From an uncultured Eubacterium sp. (GTDB taxonomy: Bacteria; Bacillota; Clostridia; Lachnospirales; Lachnospiraceae): DNA of 60,311 nt. Positions 53,718-60,311 of the stretch are shown here, in pieces (within the stretch, counting starts at the first letter, position 1; each line of letters opens with the position of its first letter). The position numbers and the translations under genes are program-made. The stretch spans positions 1 through 60,311 of the forward strand of contig USBB01000012.1 in assembly GCA_900552795.1 (NCBI GenBank). Reading direction: 5' to 3'. The notes below the pieces were generated by a model. That model searched no databases. It was not told the origin of the DNA and saw nothing but the letters and a program-made list of their open reading frames with translations.

Positions 53718-55631
53718 ATGATGTCTATTAAGGATGCAATTTATCTTGAAAATATTGCGGAAGTTAAAAGAATTCTTGAAGATAATCCTGTTCTTATAGA
53801 TGAAAAGGATGAACATGGTATTATGATGCCTTTTTTAGCTGCTAAAACCGGTAATCTTAAACTTCTTAAATATATAGTTGAATATTCAAGGGCAAATATG
53901 GATATTCATGATAAAGAACATAAGAATATGCTGCATTATGGAGCAATGTCCGGAAGTGTAGAGGTATGTAAATATCTTGTTGAACGTGTCGGTTTGTCAC
54001 CATTGTCAGGTGATATAAATCTTCTTACACCTATTGAGATTGCTAATCAGAACCGTTTTTTTGAGCTTCAGCAGTATTTTGAAGCGGTTATCGGAGCAAA
54101 ATTTGAGAATTTATATCATAATCCTATAAGGACAGGTATGTATCCTGACCCTTCTATAGTACGTGTGGGTGACGATTATTATATGGTAAATTCTTCATTC
54201 ATATATTTTCCGTGTATACCGGTCTCAACTTCAAAAGATCTTGTTCATTGGAAAATAATTGGTTATGCAATAACAAATCCGGAGTGGGCTGCACTTGATA
54301 ATCTTGAAGGAGGACGCGGTTACTGGGCTCCTGATATTTCGTATTATAATGGCAGATTCTATATAACTGCTACATATAGATTAAATGATGACGGAAATGT
54401 TTACAGAAAGCAGATTGTTGTAAGTTCTGACAGACCGGAGGGGCCATATAGTAAGCCTGCAATTATAGATGAGGATGGCATAGACCCGTCTATATTTAAT
54501 GATGATGACGGTAAAAGATATATGCTTCTTAACCGCGGAGCAAGAATATTTCAGTTAAATGATGATGCAACAAAGCAGATAAGCGAAGCGAGTCTTTTGT
54601 ATTATGGCGATAATAAGAGGGCACCTGAGGGGCCGCATCTTCTTAAAAAAGACGGATATTACTATCTGTTTGAAGCGGAGGGCGGTACAGGGCCGGGTCA
54701 TAGAATTACAGTCTCAAGAAGCCGCGAGTTGTTTGGACGCTATGAGCCATGTCCGTATAATCCTATTATGCGTCAGAATGATGAGGGTGCGATTATACAA
54801 AGATGCGGACATGGGAAGCCGGTGCAGACACAAAATGGTGAGTGGTATATGGTTTACTTATGCGGCAGGAAGATTGGAGACGGATACAGCATGCTCGGAA
54901 GAGAAACTGCATTGGACCCTATAACATGGACTGCAGACGGATGGCCGATTGTAAATAATCTTGACGGGCCGAGTGCTATGCAGATTAAGCCGAATTTGCC
55001 TGAGACAATATGGGAATCGTCATTTGACGATGATTTTAAAGCAGAGTCGTTAAGCAGTGACTGGACATTTCCAAGAGCACCGGAAAATGACGGTATTGCT
55101 TTGGAAAATTCTTATGTGACAGTTAAGGGAAGCAAATTTGATTTAAATTCAATGCATGCAAGAAATATTCTTCTTAGGAGACAACAGCACTTTAAATTTG
55201 AAGTGGTCTGCAAGATGCTGGTTCCAAAGCTTTTAAAGGGTCAGGATGCCGGAATTACATGCTACTATGACGAGAATACATTTGTAAAATTCGGTGTTTT
55301 TGCGCCTGAAAGCGAGGAAGGCACATTAAGCTGCAAAGTTATGGAATATATAGATAAATGGATTCCTGGTAATTCTGTAGAAATTCCAAAAGACTGTGAG
55401 CATATATATTTTAAGATAGAAACTGACGGTCTTGTAAGGACGTTTTACATAAGCTTTGACGGAAAGGATTATAGTAAGGTACAGACACTTGATAATGTGT
55501 ATTATCTGTGTGATGAGGGCTTAAAAAAGGGCAAGAGATTTACGGGAGCAATGATCGGAATGTATGCTTATTCAGGACAAACTGACGAATTGTATGTAAA
55601 ATTTGACTGCTTCAATTATAAGCCGCTTTGA
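53718..55631 (+). CDS. Ankyrin-repeat/glycoside hydrolase family 43 fusion protein
   Basis: A 637-residue cytoplasmic protein. Residues about 1-125 are ankyrin repeats (GIMMPFLAAKTGNLKLLKYIVEY; KNMLHYGAMSGSVEVCKYLVERVG). A GH43 beta-propeller (about 130-430) follows with Asp144 (YPDPS), Asp256 (GIDPS) and Glu304 (PEGPH), then a C-terminal beta-sandwich (about 440-637). All catalytic residues are present, so it should be active, probably on arabinose- or xylose-bearing pectin oligosaccharides. There is no signal peptide. The ATG at 53718 follows GAGGAGG; the frame opens at a GTG at 53697. The ankyrin part may bind a partner protein; that is inference. It heads a group with the GH105-like and GH28 genes. 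Confidence 0.9.
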   Translation: MMSIKDAIYLENIAEVKRILEDNPVLIDEKDEHGIMMPFLAAKTGNLKLLKYIVEYSRANMDIHDKEHKNMLHYGAMSGSVEVCKYLVERVGLSPLSGDINLLTPIEIANQNRFFELQQYFEAVIGAKFENLYHNPIRTGMYPDPSIVRVGDDYYMVNSSFIYFPCIPVSTSKDLVHWKIIGYAITNPEWAALDNLEGGRGYWAPDISYYNGRFYITATYRLNDDGNVYRKQIVVSSDRPEGPYSKPAIIDEDGIDPSIFNDDDGKRYMLLNRGARIFQLNDDATKQISEASLLYYGDNKRAPEGPHLLKKDGYYYLFEAEGGTGPGHRITVSRSRELFGRYEPCPYNPIMRQNDEGAIIQRCGHGKPVQTQNGEWYMVYLCGRKIGDGYSMLGRETALDPITWTADGWPIVNNLDGPSAMQIKPNLPETIWESSFDDDFKAESLSSDWTFPRAPENDGIALENSYVTVKGSKFDLNSMHARNILLRRQQHFKFEVVCKMLVPKLLKGQDAGITCYYDENTFVKFGVFAPESEEGTLSCKVMEYIDKWIPGNSVEIPKDCEHIYFKIETDGLVRTFYISFDGKDYSKVQTLDNVYYLCDEGLKKGKRFTGAMIGMYAYSGQTDELYVKFDCFNYKPL

Positions 55632-55668
55632 AATTGTCATGTCTGTGTGTAATAAATAGCATTTTTGC

Positions 55669-55705
55669 GTCGCCTCTTCGCGACGAGTCGCTCGGAAATT
55701 AAGAT
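55669..55705 (+). repeat. RBS-proximal hairpin repeat, copy 3
   Basis: GTCGC-CTCTTC-GCGAC (55669-55684) then GAGTCGCTCGGAAATT, just before the GGAGGA site of the next gene. Compared with copy 1, both arms differ in compensating fashion around the same CTCTTC loop. Confidence 0.65.
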
Positions 55706-55724
55706 TATTATGGAGGATACTTAA

Positions 55725-56657
55725 TTGATTAAACGAAATGAATTATTGGAAAATCAGTTTAAAAGCTGGTTTGAGAAGGTTGATTATGATAATTGTGATG
55801 TTTGGGACAAAGGTCTTATTCTTAACGCATTAAAGCAGCTTGCAAAGGCAACGGATGATGATTTTTATAAAGAATTTTTGGTGAAGCTTGCTGATAAGGA
55901 AGTTTCAGCGATTGATTGCGGGTGCTGCAAAGAAAGTACATACAAAGATCAATTTGATACTGCTTATTTTATGGTTGGAAGTGCGTTATATTTTACAGCT
56001 AAAGTTACAGGAAGCGGGAAATATGCAGAAGCAGCAAAAAATATTGCAAAGAATTTAGATGATTATTCTTATGAAATGGATAATATATGTGAATCTTATT
56101 GCAGCCAGCCATTTTATATGGAGTATGAGACATTGGATGGTGGAAAAGAGCGTTATAACGATATTATAGCAAGATATAATTCTATGAGAGAAAATAAATA
56201 TGAAGATTATGCAAAAAATCTTGATGACAGTGAAAATGCAGTTCAGACAGCTTATTATACAGCTTCGCTTATAGATACGATGGAAGTTACAGAGCAGCCT
56301 GTATATGAAATTTTCAGAAGAATGCAGGATTTGTTCAGGGAATCGGTAAAAGAGCTTATCAAAGCAGAGGTTTATGATGTTAAAAATTCTGATGACGATT
56401 CTGATATTATCGCGTCGCTGTTACTTTCATACTGTATATTAAAGGGCTGCAGAATGAAAGCACTTCATACAGAAAAATACGAAAGTATTGCGCTTAGTGC
56501 ATTGAAAAATCAGACAGGAGATGCAAAATTGCAGAAAGTGGCTGATATTGCAGATACAGAGTGTTTTGCAGCACTTTGTATCGCTTATGCGGAAAGTCTT
56601 AAAAATAGAGAATATCAGGACTATGGAAGAGGAAAAGGAGGCGCATTATGGAGTTAA
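55725..56657 (+). CDS. Divergent GH105-like (unsaturated rhamnogalacturonyl hydrolase family) protein
   Basis: A 310-residue alpha-helical protein whose segments follow GH105 enzymes: VWDKGLILNALKQLAKAT near the start, FDTAYFMVGSALYFTAKVTGSGKYAEAA (where GH105 has its catalytic Asp), QPFYMEYETLDGGKERYNDI, and IIASLLLSYCILKGCRMKALHTEKY. The usual His/Trp stretch between the FYMEY segment and the middle of the barrel is missing, and the length is below the normal 360-380. It may be a changed or inactive paralogue. Start is TTG at 55725, seven bases after GGAGGA. It overlaps the GH28 gene by 10 bases, which suggests a role with it on oligogalacturonides. Confidence 0.6.
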   Translation: MIKRNELLENQFKSWFEKVDYDNCDVWDKGLILNALKQLAKATDDDFYKEFLVKLADKEVSAIDCGCCKESTYKDQFDTAYFMVGSALYFTAKVTGSGKYAEAAKNIAKNLDDYSYEMDNICESYCSQPFYMEYETLDGGKERYNDIIARYNSMRENKYEDYAKNLDDSENAVQTAYYTASLIDTMEVTEQPVYEIFRRMQDLFRESVKELIKAEVYDVKNSDDDSDIIASLLLSYCILKGCRMKALHTEKYESIALSALKNQTGDAKLQKVADIADTECFAALCIAYAESLKNREYQDYGRGKGGALWS

Positions 56658-58204
56658 TTTTAGTTGCCAATACAGCCAGAAATGCAGTGGTTGAGCTTAC
56701 GGAGTCAGGTAAATATTATACCCGAAAGCCTTATGAATTGTATGTAAATGGTGAAAAATATATGGACAGCGATAGGGTTGTTACTTCAATTTACGATTTA
56801 AAGCCGGATACAAAGTATGAGATTAAAGCTGTTTACGATGGTAAAGAGACAAATACAGTGAAATTTAAGACTGATTATGAGTTTGTAACACTTAATGTTC
56901 GCGAATTTGGCGCATATGGCGACGGTGTTCACGATGATACGAATGCAATCCAGTGTGCAATAATGGCTTGTCCAAAGGATTCAAGAGTCTATGTACCTGA
57001 GGGAACATACAAAATATCAAGTATTTTCTTAAAGGATAATTTGATTCTTGATTTAGCTGAGAACGCGGTGCTTTCAGCATTTACTGACAGAGAAAAATTC
57101 CCTGTTTTACCGGGAATTATTGAGTCATATGATGAAACAAAGGATTACAATTTAGGTTCATGGGAGGGTAATCCGTTAGATATATTTTCTGCGATTATAT
57201 GCGGTATAAATGTAAAAAATGTTGTAATTACAGGAAGAGGTACTATTGACGGATGTACTACATTTGAGAACTGGTGGAATAACTGCAAGGTTCGTGATAT
57301 AGCATGGAGACCGAGATTATTCTTTATAAATCACTGCAGTAATGTGACAATGCATGGAATTACAGTACAGAATTCACCTTCATGGACAATTCATCCGTAT
57401 TTCAGTGAGCATCTTAAATTTATAGATGTTAAGATTAAGGCTCCTGCAAATTCGCATAATACAGACGGACTTGATCCTGAAAGCTGTAATGATGTACTTG
57501 TACTTGGTACATATATTTCTGTTGGAGATGACTGCATAGCCATAAAATCAGGAAAAATATATATGGCTAAAAAGTATAACACACCTACATCGAATATGAT
57601 TGTAAGACAGTGTTGTATGCGTGACGGACATGGAGCAGTGACAGTGGGAAGTGAGATAGCGGCAGGCGTTAAGGATGTTCATATAAAGGACTGTCTGTTT
57701 TTAAATACTGACAGGGGACTCAGGGTAAAGACAAGAAGAGGACGAGGTAAGCTTTCTGTTCTTGATGACATATCATTTGAAAATATTGATATGGATAATG
57801 TTATGACACCTTTTGTTGTAAACAGCTTCTATTTCTGTGACCCTGACGGAAAAACAGAATATGTAGGCTCAAGAAAGCCGCTTCCGGTAGATGACAGAAC
57901 GCCATCAATAAAGAGACTTTTGTTTAAGAACATTAATGCAAAGAACTGTCATGTGGCAGGTACTTATATTTATGGACTTCCTGAAAGTAAAATTGAAAAG
58001 CTTACATTTGAAAATATTAGTTTTTCATTTGCAGAAGATGCAAAACCAGGTGTTGCTGCAATGATGCTGGGCTGCGATGAAGCAAAAAAACAGGGGCTTG
58101 TAGTAAACAATATAAAGGAACTTGTCTTAAAAAATGTAAATATTGAAGGCTGTGAGGGAGAAGCAATAGTGGCTGACAATGTTGACAAAGTTATAGAGGA
58201 ATAG
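56648..58204 (+). CDS. Polygalacturonase, glycoside hydrolase family 28 (likely exo type), cytoplasmic
   Basis: A 518-residue enzyme that hydrolyses galacturonic acid chains. An N-terminal fibronectin III-like domain (about 1-78) precedes a beta-helix starting LNVREFGAYGDGVHDDTNAIQ. The GH28 residues are complete: Asp273 (NTDG), Asp294/Asp295 (GDDC), His328 (GHG) and Arg359-Val-Lys361. The FN3-like domain and length fit exo-polygalacturonases such as PehX types. There is no signal peptide, so it should work on imported oligogalacturonides. The start lies inside the end of the GH105-like gene, after GGAGG. Confidence 0.93.
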   Translation: MELILVANTARNAVVELTESGKYYTRKPYELYVNGEKYMDSDRVVTSIYDLKPDTKYEIKAVYDGKETNTVKFKTDYEFVTLNVREFGAYGDGVHDDTNAIQCAIMACPKDSRVYVPEGTYKISSIFLKDNLILDLAENAVLSAFTDREKFPVLPGIIESYDETKDYNLGSWEGNPLDIFSAIICGINVKNVVITGRGTIDGCTTFENWWNNCKVRDIAWRPRLFFINHCSNVTMHGITVQNSPSWTIHPYFSEHLKFIDVKIKAPANSHNTDGLDPESCNDVLVLGTYISVGDDCIAIKSGKIYMAKKYNTPTSNMIVRQCCMRDGHGAVTVGSEIAAGVKDVHIKDCLFLNTDRGLRVKTRRGRGKLSVLDDISFENIDMDNVMTPFVVNSFYFCDPDGKTEYVGSRKPLPVDDRTPSIKRLLFKNINAKNCHVAGTYIYGLPESKIEKLTFENISFSFAEDAKPGVAAMMLGCDEAKKQGLVVNNIKELVLKNVNIEGCEGEAIVADNVDKVIEE

Positions 58205-58312
58205 TGTGAAAAATTATGTTGATACGATGATTTTTCACACAGCTATTTGTTTTTGAGCAAAAACAAATAGCTATTATGGCAAAAGAGAAATCGCCTGCGC
58301 GAATTTCTCTTT
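58204..58312 (+). terminator. Three consecutive hairpins between GH28 and the ABC exporter
   Basis: GTGTGAAAAAT/ATTTTTCACAC (58204-58240), AGCTATTTGTTTTT/AAAAACAAATAGCT (58241-58272, perfect 14-bp stem) and AAAGAGAAAT/ATTTCTCTTT (58282-58312). At least the first two could end the GH28 transcript, though clear T-runs are lacking. Confidence 0.6.
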
Positions 58313-58346
58313 GTCTCTTCGCAACAAGTTGCTTAAGAAAAGAGGA
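58309..58346 (+). repeat. RBS-proximal hairpin repeat, copy 4
   Basis: CTCTTCGCAACAAGTTGCTT followed by AAGAAAAGAGGA, almost the same as copy 1 at 16441. GCAAC/GTTGC arms are present, and it leads into the ribosome binding region of the exporter gene. Confidence 0.65.
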
Positions 58347-58359
58347 ATAGGATTAGATT

Positions 58360-60150
58360 ATGAATTTACATGCACCTAAAGGAATAGATGTTGAAAACTG
58401 GTTTATAGAGTGTTACAGGAAACACAAAGGACATCCGCTTAAAATATTGCTTGGTCTGTATAAGGGCAATTACAGCAAATTTTTTCTTGCGGTAGTATTT
58501 TTCTTTATAAAGCACTGTCCTGTGTGGGTGCTTCCTATTATAACTGCAAATATAATAAATGATATAACGACAGGCTCGTCTGATACACCGCGAAATATCA
58601 TAATCAACGTAGCTGTTATGATAGCGCTTATATTGCTTAATATTCCTATGAATTATTTGTATACAAGATATAAGTCGCTAGCGACAAGGTATGCGGAAAC
58701 AGGACTTAGAAAAGCACTTGTGAGGAAATTGCAGCAGCTTTCGATATCTTATCATAAGGAGACGCAGTCGGGTCGACTGCAGTCTAAGATTATGAGAGAT
58801 GTCGAGGCGGTTGAGATGCTGTCTACACAGATGTTTCTTAGTATATTAAATATTGCACTCAATGTTGCAATAGCTTTGGCGGTAACTGTATCAAAAAGTA
58901 TGCTTGTATTTACTTTCTTTCTTCTTACGACACCGCTCGCAGCTGTTACTATGGTATTTTTCAGAAATATAATGCGTAAAAGAAACAGGGAATTCAGAAA
59001 AGAAATGGAAGAGACATCGGCAAGAGTTATGGAAATGGTGGAGCTTATTCCTGTTACAAGAGCGCATGCGTTAGAGGAAGAGGAAGTCGAGAAGATGAGC
59101 GGACAGCTTTTTGCTGTTGCCGAAAAAGGCTATAAGCTTGATGTAATACAGTCTCTTTTTGGTTCGGTAGGCTGGGCGATATTCCAGATATTCCAGGTAA
59201 TTTGTCTTGGATTTACAGGTTTTCTTGCTTTGAGAGCAACTATTCTGCCGGGTGATATAACGCTTTATCAGAGTTATTTTGCAACTATAGTGGCTCAGGT
59301 GTCCTCACTTATGTCGCTTATACCTACAATAGCTAAAGGTGTTGAGTCTGTAAACTCAATAGGTGAAGTGCTTCTTGAGGAGGACGTTGAGCATAATGAA
59401 GGTAAAAGTACACTTGACGATGTAGTCGGAAGATTTGAGTTTAAAGATGTTAAATTTAAATACAATAATGCTTCAAATAATATTCTGCACGAGTTAAATC
59501 TTGTTGTTGAGCCTGGCGAGACGATTGCATTGGTAGGAGAATCCGGTGCCGGAAAATCAACGATACTTAATCTTGTTATCGGATTTAATTTTGCGACAGC
59601 GGGACGGGTATTAGTTGATGGAAAGGATATGAGCAAAATAGATTTGCGCTCATACAGAAAGCATTTAGCTGTGGTTCCGCAGACTTCAATACTCTTTTCA
59701 GGTACAATAAGAGATAATATAACATACGGAATGGAAGATGTAGATGAGGATACATTAAAAGAAGTTATAAAAGCTGCAAATCTTTCTGATTTGATTGATT
59801 CACTGCCGAATGGAATAGATACAGTTGTAGGAGAGCATGGAGGAAAGCTGTCAGGAGGTCAGAGACAAAGAATTTCAATAGCAAGAGCTCTTATAAGGCA
59901 TCCTAAGGTGATAGTGCTTGATGAAGCGACCTCTGCGCTTGACAGCATATCAGAAAAGCTTATACAGGAGGCATTGGGGAATCTTACAAAAGGGCGTACA
60001 ACATTTATTGTGGCCCACAGACTTTCAACTATACGTGATGCTGATAAGATTGCGGTTATTGCAGACGGTCATTGCGTGGAATACGGAACTTTTGACGAGC
60101 TTATGGCTTTGAAGGGTGAATTTTATAAAATGAAAGTTATACAGAGCTGA
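58360..60150 (+). CDS. ABC exporter, fused membrane and ATPase domains (MsbA/BmrA-like)
   Basis: A 596-residue half-transporter: six membrane helices (about 45-325) and an ATPase domain (about 355-590) with Walker A GESGAGKST, Q-loop VPQTS, signature LSGGQRQR, Walker B KVIVLDEATSALD and switch His in VAHRLST. It would work as a homodimer or with a second half encoded elsewhere. The cargo (lipid, peptide or drug) is unknown. Hairpins upstream suggest a separate transcript from the pectin enzymes, so a link to pectin use is weak. Confidence 0.9.
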   Translation: MNLHAPKGIDVENWFIECYRKHKGHPLKILLGLYKGNYSKFFLAVVFFFIKHCPVWVLPIITANIINDITTGSSDTPRNIIINVAVMIALILLNIPMNYLYTRYKSLATRYAETGLRKALVRKLQQLSISYHKETQSGRLQSKIMRDVEAVEMLSTQMFLSILNIALNVAIALAVTVSKSMLVFTFFLLTTPLAAVTMVFFRNIMRKRNREFRKEMEETSARVMEMVELIPVTRAHALEEEEVEKMSGQLFAVAEKGYKLDVIQSLFGSVGWAIFQIFQVICLGFTGFLALRATILPGDITLYQSYFATIVAQVSSLMSLIPTIAKGVESVNSIGEVLLEEDVEHNEGKSTLDDVVGRFEFKDVKFKYNNASNNILHELNLVVEPGETIALVGESGAGKSTILNLVIGFNFATAGRVLVDGKDMSKIDLRSYRKHLAVVPQTSILFSGTIRDNITYGMEDVDEDTLKEVIKAANLSDLIDSLPNGIDTVVGEHGGKLSGGQRQRISIARALIRHPKVIVLDEATSALDSISEKLIQEALGNLTKGRTTFIVAHRLSTIRDADKIAVIADGHCVEYGTFDELMALKGEFYKMKVIQS

Positions 60151-60175
60151 TAAAAGATTGCACATTTAAGTACAT

Positions 60176-60223
60176 AAAAAGCCTTAGAATTTCGGAAATC
60201 AACCGAAACTCTAAGGCTTTTTT
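60176..60223 (+). terminator. Terminator of the ABC exporter gene
   Basis: Stem AAAAAGCCTTAGA-TTTCGG / CCGAAA-TCTAAGGCTTTTT with a T-run. The remaining bases to the window end hold no recognisable feature. Confidence 0.9.
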
Positions 60224-60311
60224 GTGGTAGGAAATTTCTATGAAATTATAATTTTTGACCTATAGGACAAAATGTGTTGATAAGAACCGCCTTTAGCCCT
60301 TGAAATACAAG

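Noticed and set aside
53516..53731. 71-codon frame in the hairpin array
   Set aside because: It is made of the inverted repeats and promoter copies and ends inside the GH43 gene; no ribosome binding site.
58360..60150. ABC exporter as part of the pectin import system
   Set aside because: Its domain layout is that of exporters, and three hairpins separate it from the GH28 gene; proximity alone is not enough.

Overview
The window looks like chromosome from a low-GC member of the Clostridia, most likely Lachnospiraceae, and the gene content resembles the pectin-fermenting Lachnospira/[Eubacterium] eligens group. The clues are a Trp T-box in front of a trpEGDCFBA operon, a spoIIA-sigF-spoVA cluster, CdaA/CdaR, Bce-type peptide-resistance genes and several pectin-active enzymes. 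The species name is inference; no rRNA lies in the window.

Layout. 1-3.2 kb: the 3' part of a secreted modular PL9 pectate lyase, a DegV protein and tRNA-Gly(CCC), the last two on the minus strand. 3.3-4.2 kb: a membrane-anchored protein of unknown function. 4.2-11.3 kb: promoter, Trp T-box and attenuator, then the complete trp operon. 11.3-16.3 kb: a cytoplasmic GH43 enzyme and a large secreted beta-helix protein with a sortase-type C-terminus. 16.4-21.2 kb: a Bce-like response regulator/kinase pair with its ABC transporter, and a perfect palindrome that fits the operator known for such regulators. 21.5-28.4 kb: a Big_2 protein with a minisatellite, two unknown membrane proteins, cdaA-cdaR, an HPr gene and a phosphohexomutase. 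28.6-34.6 kb: HtrA, ClpX, an S8 protease with a Csp-like layout, and a HAD phosphatase. 34.7-40.6 kb: glutamate dehydrogenase, a coiled-coil protein, FolC, a 48-residue ORF and a zinc-ribbon/TPR membrane protein. 40.7-45.2 kb: the sporulation operon spoIIAA-spoIIAB-sigF-spoVAA-AB-AC-AD-AE. 45.3-48.8 kb: a class A PBP (minus) and a YigZ protein. 49.2-60.2 kb: a carbohydrate uptake and pectin-oligosaccharide region with a solute-binding lipoprotein, two permeases, GH43, a GH105-like protein, GH28 and an ABC exporter.

How it fits together. The outer enzymes (PL9, beta-helix protein) would open pectin outside the cell. The ABC importer would bring in oligosaccharides, and the signal-less GH43, GH105-like and GH28 proteins would finish them in the cytoplasm. 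No importer ATPase is present, so a shared ATPase encoded elsewhere is likely.

The most unusual items are: (i) a GH43 enzyme with an N-terminal ankyrin-repeat domain; (ii) an importer permease with an N-terminal zinc ribbon and about four extra membrane segments; (iii) a family of interspersed nested-hairpin elements, six copies in this window, four of them just upstream of a gene's ribosome binding site and one inside the trp leader; (iv) a second family of short hairpins placed just before ribosome binding sites; (v) a hairpin array between two copies of an extended -10 promoter. Several apparent N-terminal extensions are only translated repeat DNA, so the starts given here are often internal to the longest reading frame.
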